14,458 nucleotides of DNA from an uncultured Actinomycetes bacterium (GCA_903907665.1 CAIVOW010000245.1:1-14458), one strand, 5' to 3'. Shown: positions 1 through 7,126, counted from the stretch's first letter. The notes: generated from the sequence alone by a model not told the origin. Translations and numbers: made by a program.

Positions 1-447
1 CGATAAATTTAGATAATGTGAAAGCGCGCCAGTTGCTGCAACCGCGCCCGCTGTCTCTGTGATGTGCCATGTCCCTCTATGAGAAGGACCGAAGAGTTTG
101 GCGATAGAACGACCAATCTGGTAACCAACGCTGGCGGAAGGGGTGAGGCTCTTTAGATCCCCGCCTTCCGCAATATGGGTGGCTAAAAGGACTGGCCAAA
201 TAACGGATCCTGGATGAGTGAGCACATCCCAATCAACATCATCTAAATCATCTGCGCTTGCCATCAGAGTGAGAGCTAGTGCTGAATCGAGGACTCCAGA
301 ATATTTAAACTTTGGGTACTTCTTTGAACCAGAGATAGCTCCAGCAACGAAATCTCTTAATGTAAGTTCAACGAGATCGAGGTTATTTTCGTGTGCTGTT
401 GAAATCAGATTGTCTAAAACGGCATCACCTAAAATCTTACTTGCCAA
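1..447 (-). CDS. MmgE/PrpD family protein, N-terminal part (runs off the left edge)
   Basis: An open frame of 149 codons reads from 447 to the window edge. The translation has the MmgE/PrpD hallmark of an all-helical dehydratase/isomerase/decarboxylase fold: DDVDWDVLTHPGSVIWPVLL, then an AEGGDLKSL segment, GYQIGRSIAKL, and HRGTWHITETAGAVAATGAL. This corresponds to the 'HPG...PA...GYE...G.H.T...G..AA' pattern of the N-terminal PrpD domain. Known members act on 2-methylcitrate, cis-aconitate or other di- and tricarboxylates; the substrate here is unknown. The start is inferred: no in-frame ATG lies upstream of a mid-domain Met, so TTG at 447 is chosen. It overlaps the end of the LacI-family gene by 11 bp and has a purine-rich GAAGAGGG about 10 bp upstream. 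It is therefore probably translationally coupled to the regulator. The C-terminal part lies outside the window. Confidence 0.85.
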   Translation of the reverse strand, partial: MASKILGDAVLDNLISTAHENNLDLVELTLRDFVAGAISGSKKYPKFKYSGVLDSALALTLMASADDLDDVDWDVLTHPGSVIWPVLLATHIAEGGDLKSLTPSASVGYQIGRSIAKLFGPSHRGTWHITETAGAVAATGALSHYLNLS

Positions 448-1465
448 TCGGTTTTGCCCTCTTCTCAGAGACGTTATGAAAAGTTGTTGGAATCAAAATT
501 GATCGTGGACCCTTGCCACGGATTAACTCCAAGATAAGTTCTGCCGCGTACTGACCTATCAATTCAGGATTTCTATATACCGACGATAAGGCTGGATTTA
601 GTAAATCAAACAGTGGCCACTCATCTAGAGCAATTATGGTGACATCTTTATCCGGCGATTTTCCAAGCTCTTTTAAAGCGTGCAAAGTGCCGCCTGACGC
701 TCCAATTCCACCGGTCAAAATAGCTGTAGGTGGTTGTGGAAGTTTAAACAATTTAAGGGTCTCTTCTTTGGCATATTTCTCTGTAAAGTCTTTAAGTCGA
801 ATTAGCTCTGGAGAAACTTTCTCCCCAGCTTCCTTATAGGCCGCCCTAAAACCTTCTAGTCGATTCTTTGTTACATACATATCTTTAGGGCCTGATATAA
901 AAGCAATGCGAGTGTGACCCTTGGAGAGAAGGTATGCAACTGCCTTCTTTACGCCCGACGCGTGATCGCTTAGCACAGAGCTTGTTACAACTCCTGGCAT
1001 TTTTCGATCTAGGAGTACCGCTGGCGCACCAAATAATTCCACGCTCTCTTTAGCGCTTGCAGAAGTCTCAGAAACGAGCGATGCGATTATTCCATCTACA
1101 CGTCTGCTCTTTAAAATAGCAAAGTTTGATTTCTCTGAAATTTCATTTCCGGAAGAATTAATAAGAATCATTGAGTAATTTGATTTACGTAGTTCAGCTT
1201 CACAACTTTGGGCGATGATTGAAAAAAACGGATTCATAATGTCTCGGATCATAAATCCGATGGTTTGGGTTGTTCCTCGACGTAAAGATTGCGCTAGATG
1301 ATCAGGCCGATACCCGAGGTTCTCCACAGCTTTTTCAACTTTTATTCTCATAGCATCTGAGACGGATTTATGCCCGGAGAGCACGCGAGAAACACTCGAG
1401 ATTGCAACGTCCGCTTGAGCAGCTACATCTGCAATTTGAACTCTGGCTACTTTTTTACTTCTCAA
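437..1465 (-). CDS. LacI-family transcriptional regulator
   Basis: This is a DNA-binding repressor or activator with a sugar-binding-protein-like effector domain. From the chosen start (342 residues) the helix-turn-helix lies at about residues 8-30 (IADVAAQADVAISSVSRVLSG). It is followed by the hinge helix signature NLGYRPDHLAQSLR (about 49-62) and then the periplasmic-binding-protein fold (IGFMIRDIMNPFF onward). The VSRVLSG recognition helix resembles family members whose operators have a central CG in a TGnAAnCG core, and three such sites lie in this window. The frame can also start at TTG 1498, 11 residues longer, but that codon has no Shine-Dalgarno sequence and a stem-loop sits just upstream. 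TTG at 1465 has GAAAGG six bases before it and gives the usual family N-terminus, so I prefer it. The gene probably regulates the surrounding sugar genes, though its effector is unknown. Confidence 0.93.
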   Translation of the reverse strand: MRSKKVARVQIADVAAQADVAISSVSRVLSGHKSVSDAMRIKVEKAVENLGYRPDHLAQSLRRGTTQTIGFMIRDIMNPFFSIIAQSCEAELRKSNYSMILINSSGNEISEKSNFAILKSRRVDGIIASLVSETSASAKESVELFGAPAVLLDRKMPGVVTSSVLSDHASGVKKAVAYLLSKGHTRIAFISGPKDMYVTKNRLEGFRAAYKEAGEKVSPELIRLKDFTEKYAKEETLKLFKLPQPPTAILTGGIGASGGTLHALKELGKSPDKDVTIIALDEWPLFDLLNPALSSVYRNPELIGQYAAELILELIRGKGPRSILIPTTFHNVSEKRAKPIGK

Positions 1466-1506
1466 AGCAGGGCCTTTCGCGAGTGATCTCTTCGGCAAAG
1501 TACAGG

Positions 1507-1520
1507 GCGCACGAATGCGC
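1507..1520 (-). other. Small stem-loop with TTCG tetraloop in the LacI-gene leader
   Basis: Read on the minus strand this is GCGCA-TTCG-TGCGC, a perfect 5-bp stem with a TTCG loop. It lies between the putative -10 (1543-1538) and the first possible TTG start (1498), so it would be in the 5' leader. It could limit use of the 1498 start or tune expression. Function is inferred only. Confidence 0.4.
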
Positions 1521-1537
1521 GAGAATGATTTGAGCGT

Positions 1538-1543
1538 ATCATA
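1538..1543 (-). promoter_or_regulatory. Putative -10 element for the LacI-family gene
   Basis: The minus strand reads TATGAT, a five-of-six match to TATAAT, about 40-70 bp upstream of the two candidate TTG starts. No good -35 is seen at 16-18 bp (ATCTAG or a neighbouring hexamer). The spacer coincides with the 1546-1562 palindrome, which could serve as an operator. Confidence 0.4.
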
Positions 1544-1545
1544 AG

Positions 1546-1562
1546 AGAACCACGGTGGTTCT
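1546..1562. promoter_or_regulatory. Perfect 17-nt palindrome, candidate operator or weak terminator stem
   Basis: AGAACCAC-G-GTGGTTCT is an 8-1-8 perfect inverted repeat between the end of the dehydratase gene and the LacI-family gene. It lies immediately upstream of a TATGAT -10 on the minus strand, where an autoregulatory operator would be expected. It does not share the GGAAACG core of the other three sites. As RNA it could form a short hairpin, but no U-run follows. Confidence 0.5.
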
Positions 1563-1573
1563 AGATAGAGACG

Positions 1574-1586
1574 GCGCTATTAGCGC
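1574..1586. repeat. 13-nt palindrome just after the dehydratase stop codon
   Basis: GCGCTA-T-TAGCGC is a perfect 6-1-6 inverted repeat beginning two bases past the minus-strand stop codon at 1589. On the transcript it could fold into a short GC stem followed by CGUCUCUAUCU, which is only moderately U-rich. It could be a weak terminator for the E1/lipoyl/dehydratase operon or a second protein-binding palindrome centred 26 bp from the 1546-1562 one. Confidence 0.35.
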
Positions 1587-1588
1587 GC

Positions 1589-2707
1589 TTAGTTCTTATC
1601 AATCCTGTATTTGGCAATGAAATCTTCATCTAATTCCCAACCAAAGCCAGGCTCTTCTGAAAGCAAGAAGTTTCCTTTATCAAGAGGTTTCTTGTTTGCA
1701 AGCATCTCCCAGAATATAGGATCGCGAGTTGGGGAGAAGCACTCGACAAAGGTTCCGTGAGGGACCGATGCAAGTAAGTGCGATGAGACTTGTGCTTCTT
1801 CGTGATGACCTAGTTGCACATCGAAAGTGGCGGCAAGCGCTGCAACACGACGCCATTCAGTAGGTCCGCCGCCCCACGATGCATCGTAGTTACATACATC
1901 GATTGCATCATTTACTATCAACTCTCGCATGCCGAGTTTAGAAACTTCACTTTGCCCGGCAGCCACGTTCACATTGCCGCGGGTTCGAATATCACGAAGT
2001 CCGCGCCAATCAGAATGCCAGCGGGTTGGTTCTTCAAACCATCGCAGCTCTATATCATCCTTAATACAGGCTAAGAAAGCTAGCGCCTCAGGGACTGTGT
2101 AACCTTGATTTGCATCTACGACAAATAGAAAATCATCACCAACAATTTTCTTAGCTAGTCTTAATCTAGCGGCATCTTCCTCGGGGGGTTTCGCTCCAAT
2201 TTTGAATTTCATTCCAACCGTGCCAGTTTCTTCTTTAAAGAAATTGAGTTCACGCTCTAAGTCAGCTTCGCTGGAACCGTAGTATCCGCCAATTCCGATC
2301 ATGGGAATACGATCGCGATATCCACCCCAAAGACGCCATAAAGGTTGGTTTACTCGTTTTCCAAATGCATCCCATATAGCGCTATCAACGCAAGCGATAG
2401 ATTGCATCGGTATCGCACGATCGCGTAATTGATCGAAGGTAACAGGGAGCATCGCGTTCCAAATTTTTTCAATTTGTCGCGAATCCATTCCAGTAATTGC
2501 GGGAGCGATTTCGTTATGAATAATATCTAAGACTTCGTGCTGCTCTTCATCGGTGTCGGCGTTATAACTTTGTCCGACTATTCCATCTGATGTAGTAATT
2601 CTCGTAATGATTGTGCAGCGGTTTCGCATCTTGTAGTACGAACCTTTGTATAGATGTTTAAGAGGTACTTTTATCGGAATAGTCTCTATCTTCTCTATCG
2701 TTGTCAT
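1589..2707 (-). CDS. Mandelate racemase/muconate lactonizing enzyme family acid-sugar dehydratase
   Basis: This 372-residue protein belongs to the enolase superfamily, which abstracts a proton alpha to a carboxylate and, for sugar acids, eliminates water to give a 2-keto-3-deoxy acid. The N-terminal capping domain covers about residues 1-125 and the barrel follows. The residues match the mandelate-racemase subgroup: K167-x-K169 (MKFKIG), metal ligands D198 (VVDANQG), E225/E226 (WFEEP) and E254 (AAGQSE), the D275/H302 dyad (NYDAS, GHHEE) and E322 (VECF). The 169-198 and 302-322 spacings equal those I recall for mandelate racemase. The complete set supports an active acid-sugar dehydratase, but substrate stereochemistry cannot be read. 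The ATG follows GGGAG and lies 9 bp after the lipoyl gene, so it is co-transcribed with the E1 genes. Confidence 0.92.
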   Translation of the reverse strand: MTTIEKIETIPIKVPLKHLYKGSYYKMRNRCTIITRITTSDGIVGQSYNADTDEEQHEVLDIIHNEIAPAITGMDSRQIEKIWNAMLPVTFDQLRDRAIPMQSIACVDSAIWDAFGKRVNQPLWRLWGGYRDRIPMIGIGGYYGSSEADLERELNFFKEETGTVGMKFKIGAKPPEEDAARLRLAKKIVGDDFLFVVDANQGYTVPEALAFLACIKDDIELRWFEEPTRWHSDWRGLRDIRTRGNVNVAAGQSEVSKLGMRELIVNDAIDVCNYDASWGGGPTEWRRVAALAATFDVQLGHHEEAQVSSHLLASVPHGTFVECFSPTRDPIFWEMLANKKPLDKGNFLLSEEPGFGWELDEDFIAKYRIDKN

Positions 2708-2716
2708 GCTTCTCCC

Positions 2717-2956
2717 TTAGTTGGTTTCACATACAAAAATAACGTCACCGGTTTTAATTGCAGCGTTCTCTGTAAAAAGAAGTTCAATGATCTTGCCGCT
2801 TACTGGTGATGGGACCTCAACTGTTGCTTTATCAGTTTCTACTTCAAGGACCATTTCGCCAATCTCAATCTGGTCACCGACTGATTTCTTCCAGGCTAAG
2901 AGGTAAACCTCATCCACTGTGTCGCCCAGTCTGGGAAGTTTGACGCTTGTTTTCAT
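2717..2956 (-). CDS. Free-standing lipoyl (biotinyl/lipoyl attachment) domain protein
   Basis: This 79-residue protein consists of a single lipoyl domain, as found at the N-terminus of E2 subunits of 2-oxoacid dehydrogenases. It starts KLPRLGDTVDEVYLLAWKKS and carries ETDKATVEVPSP, with K43 of the DKA motif as the predicted lipoylated lysine. The domain ends with AIKTGDVIFVCET. There is no peripheral-subunit-binding domain and no catalytic acyltransferase core, so it can only be a swinging-arm carrier. Its ATG overlaps the stop codon of the E1-alpha gene by one base (TAATG), so the two are coupled. It probably accepts the acyl group from the adjacent E1. The acyltransferase that would pass it to CoA is missing from this window and may be supplied by a housekeeping complex. 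Biotinylation is less likely because biotin domains carry an MKM-type motif. Confidence 0.9.
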   Translation of the reverse strand: MKTSVKLPRLGDTVDEVYLLAWKKSVGDQIEIGEMVLEVETDKATVEVPSPVSGKIIELLFTENAAIKTGDVIFVCETN

Positions 2957-3951
2957 TACTTAGCGCCCCTTTCGGTGTAAATATTTTGGAACATGGATGC
3001 CAAACTAGGATTTGGAGCACTCTTACAAAACTCAACAACACCTTTTATAACCTTGAGTGAGTCCTCTTTAATCTTTTCAATCTGAGCTGCGTCAATGAGC
3101 TTTTCTTTGATTAATTTATTCTCAGTCACTTTGATGGGATCGCGCTCTTTCCATTTTTCCAGCTCACCTTCAGGCCTATAGAGCGCTAGGTCTGCACGAG
3201 AGTGTCCTGAGAATCGATAAGTCTTTGCTTCGACAAATGTAGGTCCCTTGCCGCTTCTTGCATGATCAACTGCTTTTTGAATCCCCGTCCGTACGGCGTC
3301 GATATCCATGCCATCAAGCTCAAAGTGCGGCATGGCATAACTATCGGCTCTCAAGTGCAGATCCTCTATTGGAGTCGTAACGTTGATTCGGCTGTATTCA
3401 CCGTAGATGTTGTTGTCACAGATGAAAATAACAGGCAGGTTCCAGATAGCAGCCAGGTTTAGAGTTTCATGAAAAGCGCCGATATTTGTCGCACCATCTC
3501 CAAAAACTGCAACTGCAACGTCATCTGTTCCTCGAGTTTGAAAAGAAAGTGCTGCACCGGCTGCTACGGGCATGCCACCACCAATAATTGCTGATGTAGG
3601 GAGCAGTCCTAGTTCCATATTGCTCAAGTGCATAGAACCACCTACGCCACCACAACACCCAACAGTCTTACCCATGATTTCACCCAAAACCGCTTCGGGG
3701 CTAAGTCCAAGTGCAAGGGCTATTCCGTGACCGCGATAAGTCGCTGAAACAATATCTGTGGGGCGAAGCACTGATGCAAGACCAACAGCAAGAGCTTCTT
3801 GGCCGATACATAAGTGCGTAGTGCCTCTAATCTCACCAGAGGCAAAGAGTTCATTAATTTGTTCTTCCAGTGTACGTATTTCGATCATACGTTCATACTG
3901 GGCGACCTTATTATCCTTTATTTCGGATCGACGGAGAATCTCAGCACTCAT
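2956..3951 (-). CDS. TPP-dependent 2-oxoacid/acetoin dehydrogenase E1 component, alpha subunit
   Basis: This 331-residue subunit matches the family in length and layout. It contains THLCIGQEALAVGL (about 45-58) and the ThDP/Mg motif GDGATN (151-156) ending in CDNN (178-181). GGSMHLS (104-110) is also typical, as is a phosphorylation-loop-like YRFSGHSRADLALYR (245-259) with H250. With the beta subunit it would decarboxylate a 2-oxo acid, or cleave an acetoin-like diketone or ketol, and load the acyl group onto lipoate. The ATG overlaps the end of the beta gene in an ATGA, and the next gene encodes the lipoyl carrier. The order beta-alpha is reversed compared with the common alpha-beta order. 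The context of sugar-acid enzymes argues that the substrate is not simply pyruvate, but this is inference. Confidence 0.92.
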   Translation of the reverse strand: MSAEILRRSEIKDNKVAQYERMIEIRTLEEQINELFASGEIRGTTHLCIGQEALAVGLASVLRPTDIVSATYRGHGIALALGLSPEAVLGEIMGKTVGCCGGVGGSMHLSNMELGLLPTSAIIGGGMPVAAGAALSFQTRGTDDVAVAVFGDGATNIGAFHETLNLAAIWNLPVIFICDNNIYGEYSRINVTTPIEDLHLRADSYAMPHFELDGMDIDAVRTGIQKAVDHARSGKGPTFVEAKTYRFSGHSRADLALYRPEGELEKWKERDPIKVTENKLIKEKLIDAAQIEKIKEDSLKVIKGVVEFCKSAPNPSLASMFQNIYTERGAK

Positions 3952-4985
3952 GAACCTAGACCTTCAATCTCCCACCACTGCTTCGGAGTTAAACCATTAC
4001 TTATGGACTCAGTCAGTTGGCGAGCTATGTCTGCTACCGTTGGAATAAATCTTGCTTCTAAACTTCCGCTATAAGGCACGGGAACATCTGGAGTAGTGAT
4101 TCTAAATGGAGCTGCCTTAAGCGATGAGAAGAGCTTTGAGGTGGTTGCTGCAAGTATCTCTGAACCCCAGCCTCCACTAAGCGGAGCCTCTTCAACTACA
4201 ACTAAGCGGCCAGTCTTTGTCACTGATTTAAGGACACATTCGCGATCCCACGGAACAATTGTTGCAAGGTCAATTAACTCAGCATCTAATCCAGACAAGG
4301 CTATTGCCTCTCTGCAGATATTTACCATTTGCCCCATAGAAACCACGGTGATGTCTTTTCCTGAAAGAAGTACTCGAGCTTTACCTATCTCCATCTTTAG
4401 CGATGTATCAACGGGACCGCGCTCGGCGTAGAGAATTCTTGGCTCAAGAAACATTACTGGGTCTGGATCTTGAATTGCAGCTCGGAGCAAACTGTAAGCC
4501 GATTGAGCATCGCTGGGACAAATTACTTTCAATCCTGGTGTTGCACTTACCCAGTTTTCAAGTGTTTGAGAATGCTGACTACCAAAACCTAAACCTGATC
4601 CGCAAGATGCACGCACAACCATTGGAACAGATAATTTACCGTTACTGAGGTAACGCATCTTTGCTGCTTCTGTGACAAGTTGGTCTAGCGCAACGCCTAA
4701 GAATTCCATAAACATAATTTCAACAACGGGACGCATTCCCATAATCGCTGCGCCAACGGCGGCGCCAGTGAATGCCATTTCAGAGATTGGAGTATCCCTT
4801 ACACGCAAAGGTCCAAACTCAGTAAGCAGACCTTCTGAAGTTTTAAAAGGACCTTCTGCCTCTGCTACGTCTTCGCCAAAAATCATCACTGACTTGTCGG
4901 CCCGCATCTCATCAGCTAGCGCGGTTGCTATCGCCTGACGAAAGCGGATTTCCTTAGCGCCACTCTTGACAGCTTGTTCACTCAT
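3948..4985 (-). CDS. TPP-dependent 2-oxoacid/acetoin dehydrogenase E1 component, beta subunit
   Basis: This 345-residue partner of the E1-alpha subunit forms the alpha2beta2 ThDP enzyme. It shows VMIFGEDVAEAEGPFKTSEGL (33-53), RVRDTPISEMAFTGAAVGAA (61-80) with E69 as the expected ThDP N1' glutamate, and FGSQHSQTLE with H138. The C-terminal transketolase-C domain contains VVVEEAPLSGGWGSEI and TPDVPVPYSGSLE. It is slightly longer than many beta subunits because of a C-terminal tail (TPKQWWEIEGLGS). It is the first gene of the minus-strand operon. GAGAGG lies about nine bases before the ATG. A LacI-type operator (5046-5059) lies 61 bp upstream, shared with the divergent CoA-transferase gene. Confidence 0.92.
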   Translation of the reverse strand: MSEQAVKSGAKEIRFRQAIATALADEMRADKSVMIFGEDVAEAEGPFKTSEGLLTEFGPLRVRDTPISEMAFTGAAVGAAIMGMRPVVEIMFMEFLGVALDQLVTEAAKMRYLSNGKLSVPMVVRASCGSGLGFGSQHSQTLENWVSATPGLKVICPSDAQSAYSLLRAAIQDPDPVMFLEPRILYAERGPVDTSLKMEIGKARVLLSGKDITVVSMGQMVNICREAIALSGLDAELIDLATIVPWDRECVLKSVTKTGRLVVVEEAPLSGGWGSEILAATTSKLFSSLKAAPFRITTPDVPVPYSGSLEARFIPTVADIARQLTESISNGLTPKQWWEIEGLGS

Positions 4986-5045
4986 TTGTTTTAACCTCTC
5001 ACAGGGTCAGTCTCAACTCTTTAATAATTGCAACTATCTAGCGCG

Positions 5046-5059
5046 TGGAAACGATACCA
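5046..5059. promoter_or_regulatory. LacI-type operator 1, in the divergent promoter region
   Basis: TGGAAACGATACCA matches the TGnAAnCGnTnnCA form of LacI-family operators with a central CG. It lies between the E1-beta start (4985) and the CoA-transferase start (5103) and could control both. It shares TGGAAACGAT with operator 2 and TGGAAACG with operator 3. Confidence 0.65.
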
Positions 5060-5068
5060 TGCTAGGAT
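5060..5068 (+). promoter_or_regulatory. Putative extended -10 for the CoA-transferase gene
   Basis: TGC-TAGGAT reads as an extended -10 (TGn plus a TAnnaT-like hexamer) directly after operator 1. No clear -35 lies 17 bp upstream. A repressor on operator 1 would occupy the spacer. An AGGAG ribosome-binding site follows at 5085-5089, 13 bases before the ATG, which is a long spacing. Confidence 0.35.
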
Positions 5069-5102
5069 ATGACTTTCCTACCTTAGGAGTCAACAGCCTC
5101 TA

Positions 5103-6230
5103 ATGTACTCAGTAGCACTTTCTCAAAATTTGCCTCTCGCTGGCCTGAGAGTTTTAGATGCAACGTCTAATATCGCGGGTCCATTCGGTGGGGCTATTTT
5201 GGCTGACTTAGGTGCAGAAGTGATCAAAGTAGAAACTCCAGTTGGCGATGCTGCTCGAAATATGTCACCACAAGAAGGCGATAGGTCAGCCTATTTTCAT
5301 ATTGTCAATCGGAACAAATCTGCCATTTGCATTGATCTGAAATCTGAAAAAGGTCAAGAGAAGTTGAGGGAACTCTTGGCAGAGACAGATATTTTCCTCA
5401 CTAATTTTCTTCCTGACCGCTTAGAAGCTATGCACTTGACCCCAGCTGAACTTATGAAAGTAAAGCCAGGCTTGATCTTTGGCAATTTGTCTTCCTATGG
5501 AAGCAGTGGGCCCGATTCAACAGTTCCTGGATATGACGCCACTTTGCAAGGCAGAACCGGGATTATGCATGTGACTGGCGAACCAGATGGGAAACCAGTC
5601 CGGGCGGGAGTTTCAGTTCTAGATATGGGCGCAGGCATGTGGCTAGCAATTGGAGTTTTAGCTGCGTTGGTTAGGCGTGCTGAAACCGGCTTAGGCTCGG
5701 TAGTAGAAACATCCCTGTTTGAAACAGGGGCATCTTGGGTTAGTTATCACCTTGCCGCATTTCAACTCAGCGGAAAGGCATCGGCAAGATTCGGTGCGAG
5801 TCATCCTGCTTTTGGCCCTTATGGTCTCTATAAAACTCTGGATGGAGATATTTGTATCGGGGTCGGCAATGACAATATTTTTTCCAAGTTATGCCTCCTG
5901 CTCCATCGAGAAGATCTGATAACCGATCCCAATTTTGTGACTAATACCAACCGGGTTCAAAATGCTGCGCTTCTTAGAATTGAGCTTGAACAGGTTTTGG
6001 TAACCCAGGGCGCAAAGTACTGGGCTGAACATCTGGGAAGGCAGGGCGTTCCGGTTGATCGAGTTGCTAAGCCAGAGGATTTATTGAACGATCTTCAAGC
6101 TCAAGCTGTAGAAATATTGCTTCCTTACCCTGACGAATCAAGTGGAATAAAGATAATTCCAGGGGTCCCGCTTCGATTTGATGGAGCAAGACCACCTATT
6201 AGAAATCCCGCTCCACACAAATCAAATTAA
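5103..6230 (+). CDS. Family III (CaiB/BaiF) CoA-transferase
   Basis: The enzyme moves CoA between carboxylic acids by way of an aspartyl-CoA thioester intermediate. The 375-residue sequence shows the family from the start: LPLAGLRVLDATSNIAGPF (10-28), ADLGAEVIKVETPVGDAAR (34-52), and the conserved NRNKSAICIDLK (69-80). SYGSSGPDSTVPGYDATLQG follows, with D145 in the position of the catalytic aspartate, then TGEPDGKPVRAGVSVLDMGAG. Length is close to the family norm and no key motif is lost. Partner acids cannot be predicted. It is transcribed alone, divergent from the E1 operon and under the same putative operator, so it may process an acyl-CoA made by the E1/lipoyl system. Its stop codon overlaps the stop codon of the convergent SDR. 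Confidence 0.93.
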   Translation: MYSVALSQNLPLAGLRVLDATSNIAGPFGGAILADLGAEVIKVETPVGDAARNMSPQEGDRSAYFHIVNRNKSAICIDLKSEKGQEKLRELLAETDIFLTNFLPDRLEAMHLTPAELMKVKPGLIFGNLSSYGSSGPDSTVPGYDATLQGRTGIMHVTGEPDGKPVRAGVSVLDMGAGMWLAIGVLAALVRRAETGLGSVVETSLFETGASWVSYHLAAFQLSGKASARFGASHPAFGPYGLYKTLDGDICIGVGNDNIFSKLCLLLHREDLITDPNFVTNTNRVQNAALLRIELEQVLVTQGAKYWAEHLGRQGVPVDRVAKPEDLLNDLQAQAVEILLPYPDESSGIKIIPGVPLRFDGARPPIRNPAPHKSN

Positions 6231-6988
6231 TACATTAACTGCCCACCCGAAACATTGAGTACGGCGCCGGTTATATAGGACGAAGCTTGCGAGGCAAGGA
6301 ATATAACTGGCCCGGCTAGTTCTTCTGGGGTAGCTAAACGTCCGAGTGGAATCATCGAAACGAATCCCGCTAACGCTTCCGGGGTTTGATTTCCGACCAT
6401 CATCTGTGTGTCTACTCCACCTGGTGAGACTGCATTAACACGAACACCATCAGGAGCAAAGGAACGTGCAAGTCCTTTTGTCATCGAGACAACTCCGCCT
6501 TTACTTGCGGCGTAGACCACTGAACCGCCGAATCCACCAGTCCACCAACCTTGAGAAGAGAAGTTAACGATTGAACCTTGTGTTCCAGCGCTACGAAAAG
6601 AGTCTCGAGCTGTGCGATTGAGAAAGAAAGTAGATTTCAAATTGGTATCAATCTGGAAATCCCAATCCTCTTCAGTTACCTCATCGACGCTGCCACGTCT
6701 GCGCAAGACTGCTGCGCAATGCACAAAAGCCGCCATAGGCGCCATTTCTTGGGCCTTTTCGAAGATACCTGCGTGATTGGCCAATTGTGAAAGATCTAGC
6801 TGAAGAGATTGATGTCCCGTTCCAACCAAGCCTGAAATTATCTCTTCAGTGGGCGTTCCAGGCATATCGACCAAAAGCACCTTGGCACCAGCCTCGGCTA
6901 ACCCCTGAACAACTGCCTTACCGATTCCGCCTGCGGCTCCAGTGACGACAACACTCTTACCTGCTAAACCTGAATCACTTCGCCACAT
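6227..6988 (-). CDS. Short-chain dehydrogenase/reductase (SDR), NAD-type
   Basis: This 253-residue classical SDR has the nucleotide motif TGAAGGIG (16-23) and an acidic residue after the second strand (LLVDMPG, D41), which favours NAD over NADP. It has the active-site set N116, S144/S145, Y159 and K163 (YAASK), plus GVRVNAVSPGGVDT (181-194). The usual NNAG segment is changed to HCAA (90-93). The C-terminus ITGAVLNVSGGQLMY is complete. Likely substrates are sugars, sugar acids or polyols given the neighbours, but SDR specificity cannot be read from the sequence. The ATG at 6988 is preceded by TGGGG. It is convergent with the CoA-transferase, sharing 4 bp at the stop codons, and divergent from the KduD-like SDR across a 138-bp gap. 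Confidence 0.9.
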   Translation of the reverse strand: MWRSDSGLAGKSVVVTGAAGGIGKAVVQGLAEAGAKVLLVDMPGTPTEEIISGLVGTGHQSLQLDLSQLANHAGIFEKAQEMAPMAAFVHCAAVLRRRGSVDEVTEEDWDFQIDTNLKSTFFLNRTARDSFRSAGTQGSIVNFSSQGWWTGGFGGSVVYAASKGGVVSMTKGLARSFAPDGVRVNAVSPGGVDTQMMVGNQTPEALAGFVSMIPLGRLATPEELAGPVIFLASQASSYITGAVLNVSGGQLMY

Positions 6989-7029
6989 TAGCGCCCCATT
7001 CTTTACCTAAGAGAGTCGGCTGAACCAAT

Positions 7030-7058
7030 TCTCAGAAGAACTATTCAATAATCTGAGA
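7030..7058. repeat. Inverted repeat in the divergent SDR promoter region
   Basis: TCTCAG (7030-7035) and CTGAGA (7053-7058) are perfect 6-bp arms separated by 17 bp. Their centres are 23 bp apart, about two helical turns. The surrounding 6989-7126 gap must hold the promoters of two divergent SDR genes, and no convincing -35/-10 pair was found. This could be a regulator site distinct from the GGAAACG set, or it may be chance. Confidence 0.25.
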
Positions 7059-7126
7059 TAAACCAGTACAGTCCATTTCGAATAACTCTATTGGAAAAAA
7101 CAATTTTTTTAAAGGGTGGGAATTTT

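Noticed and set aside
6355..6368. GAAACG-containing string as a fourth operator
   Set aside because: It lies inside the SDR coding region and lacks the TGGAAACG half and a symmetric partner.
7071..7085. CATTTCGAATA-like partial palindrome near the KduD-like SDR as an operator of the same set
   Set aside because: Only the central CG and a few A/T positions match the other three sites.
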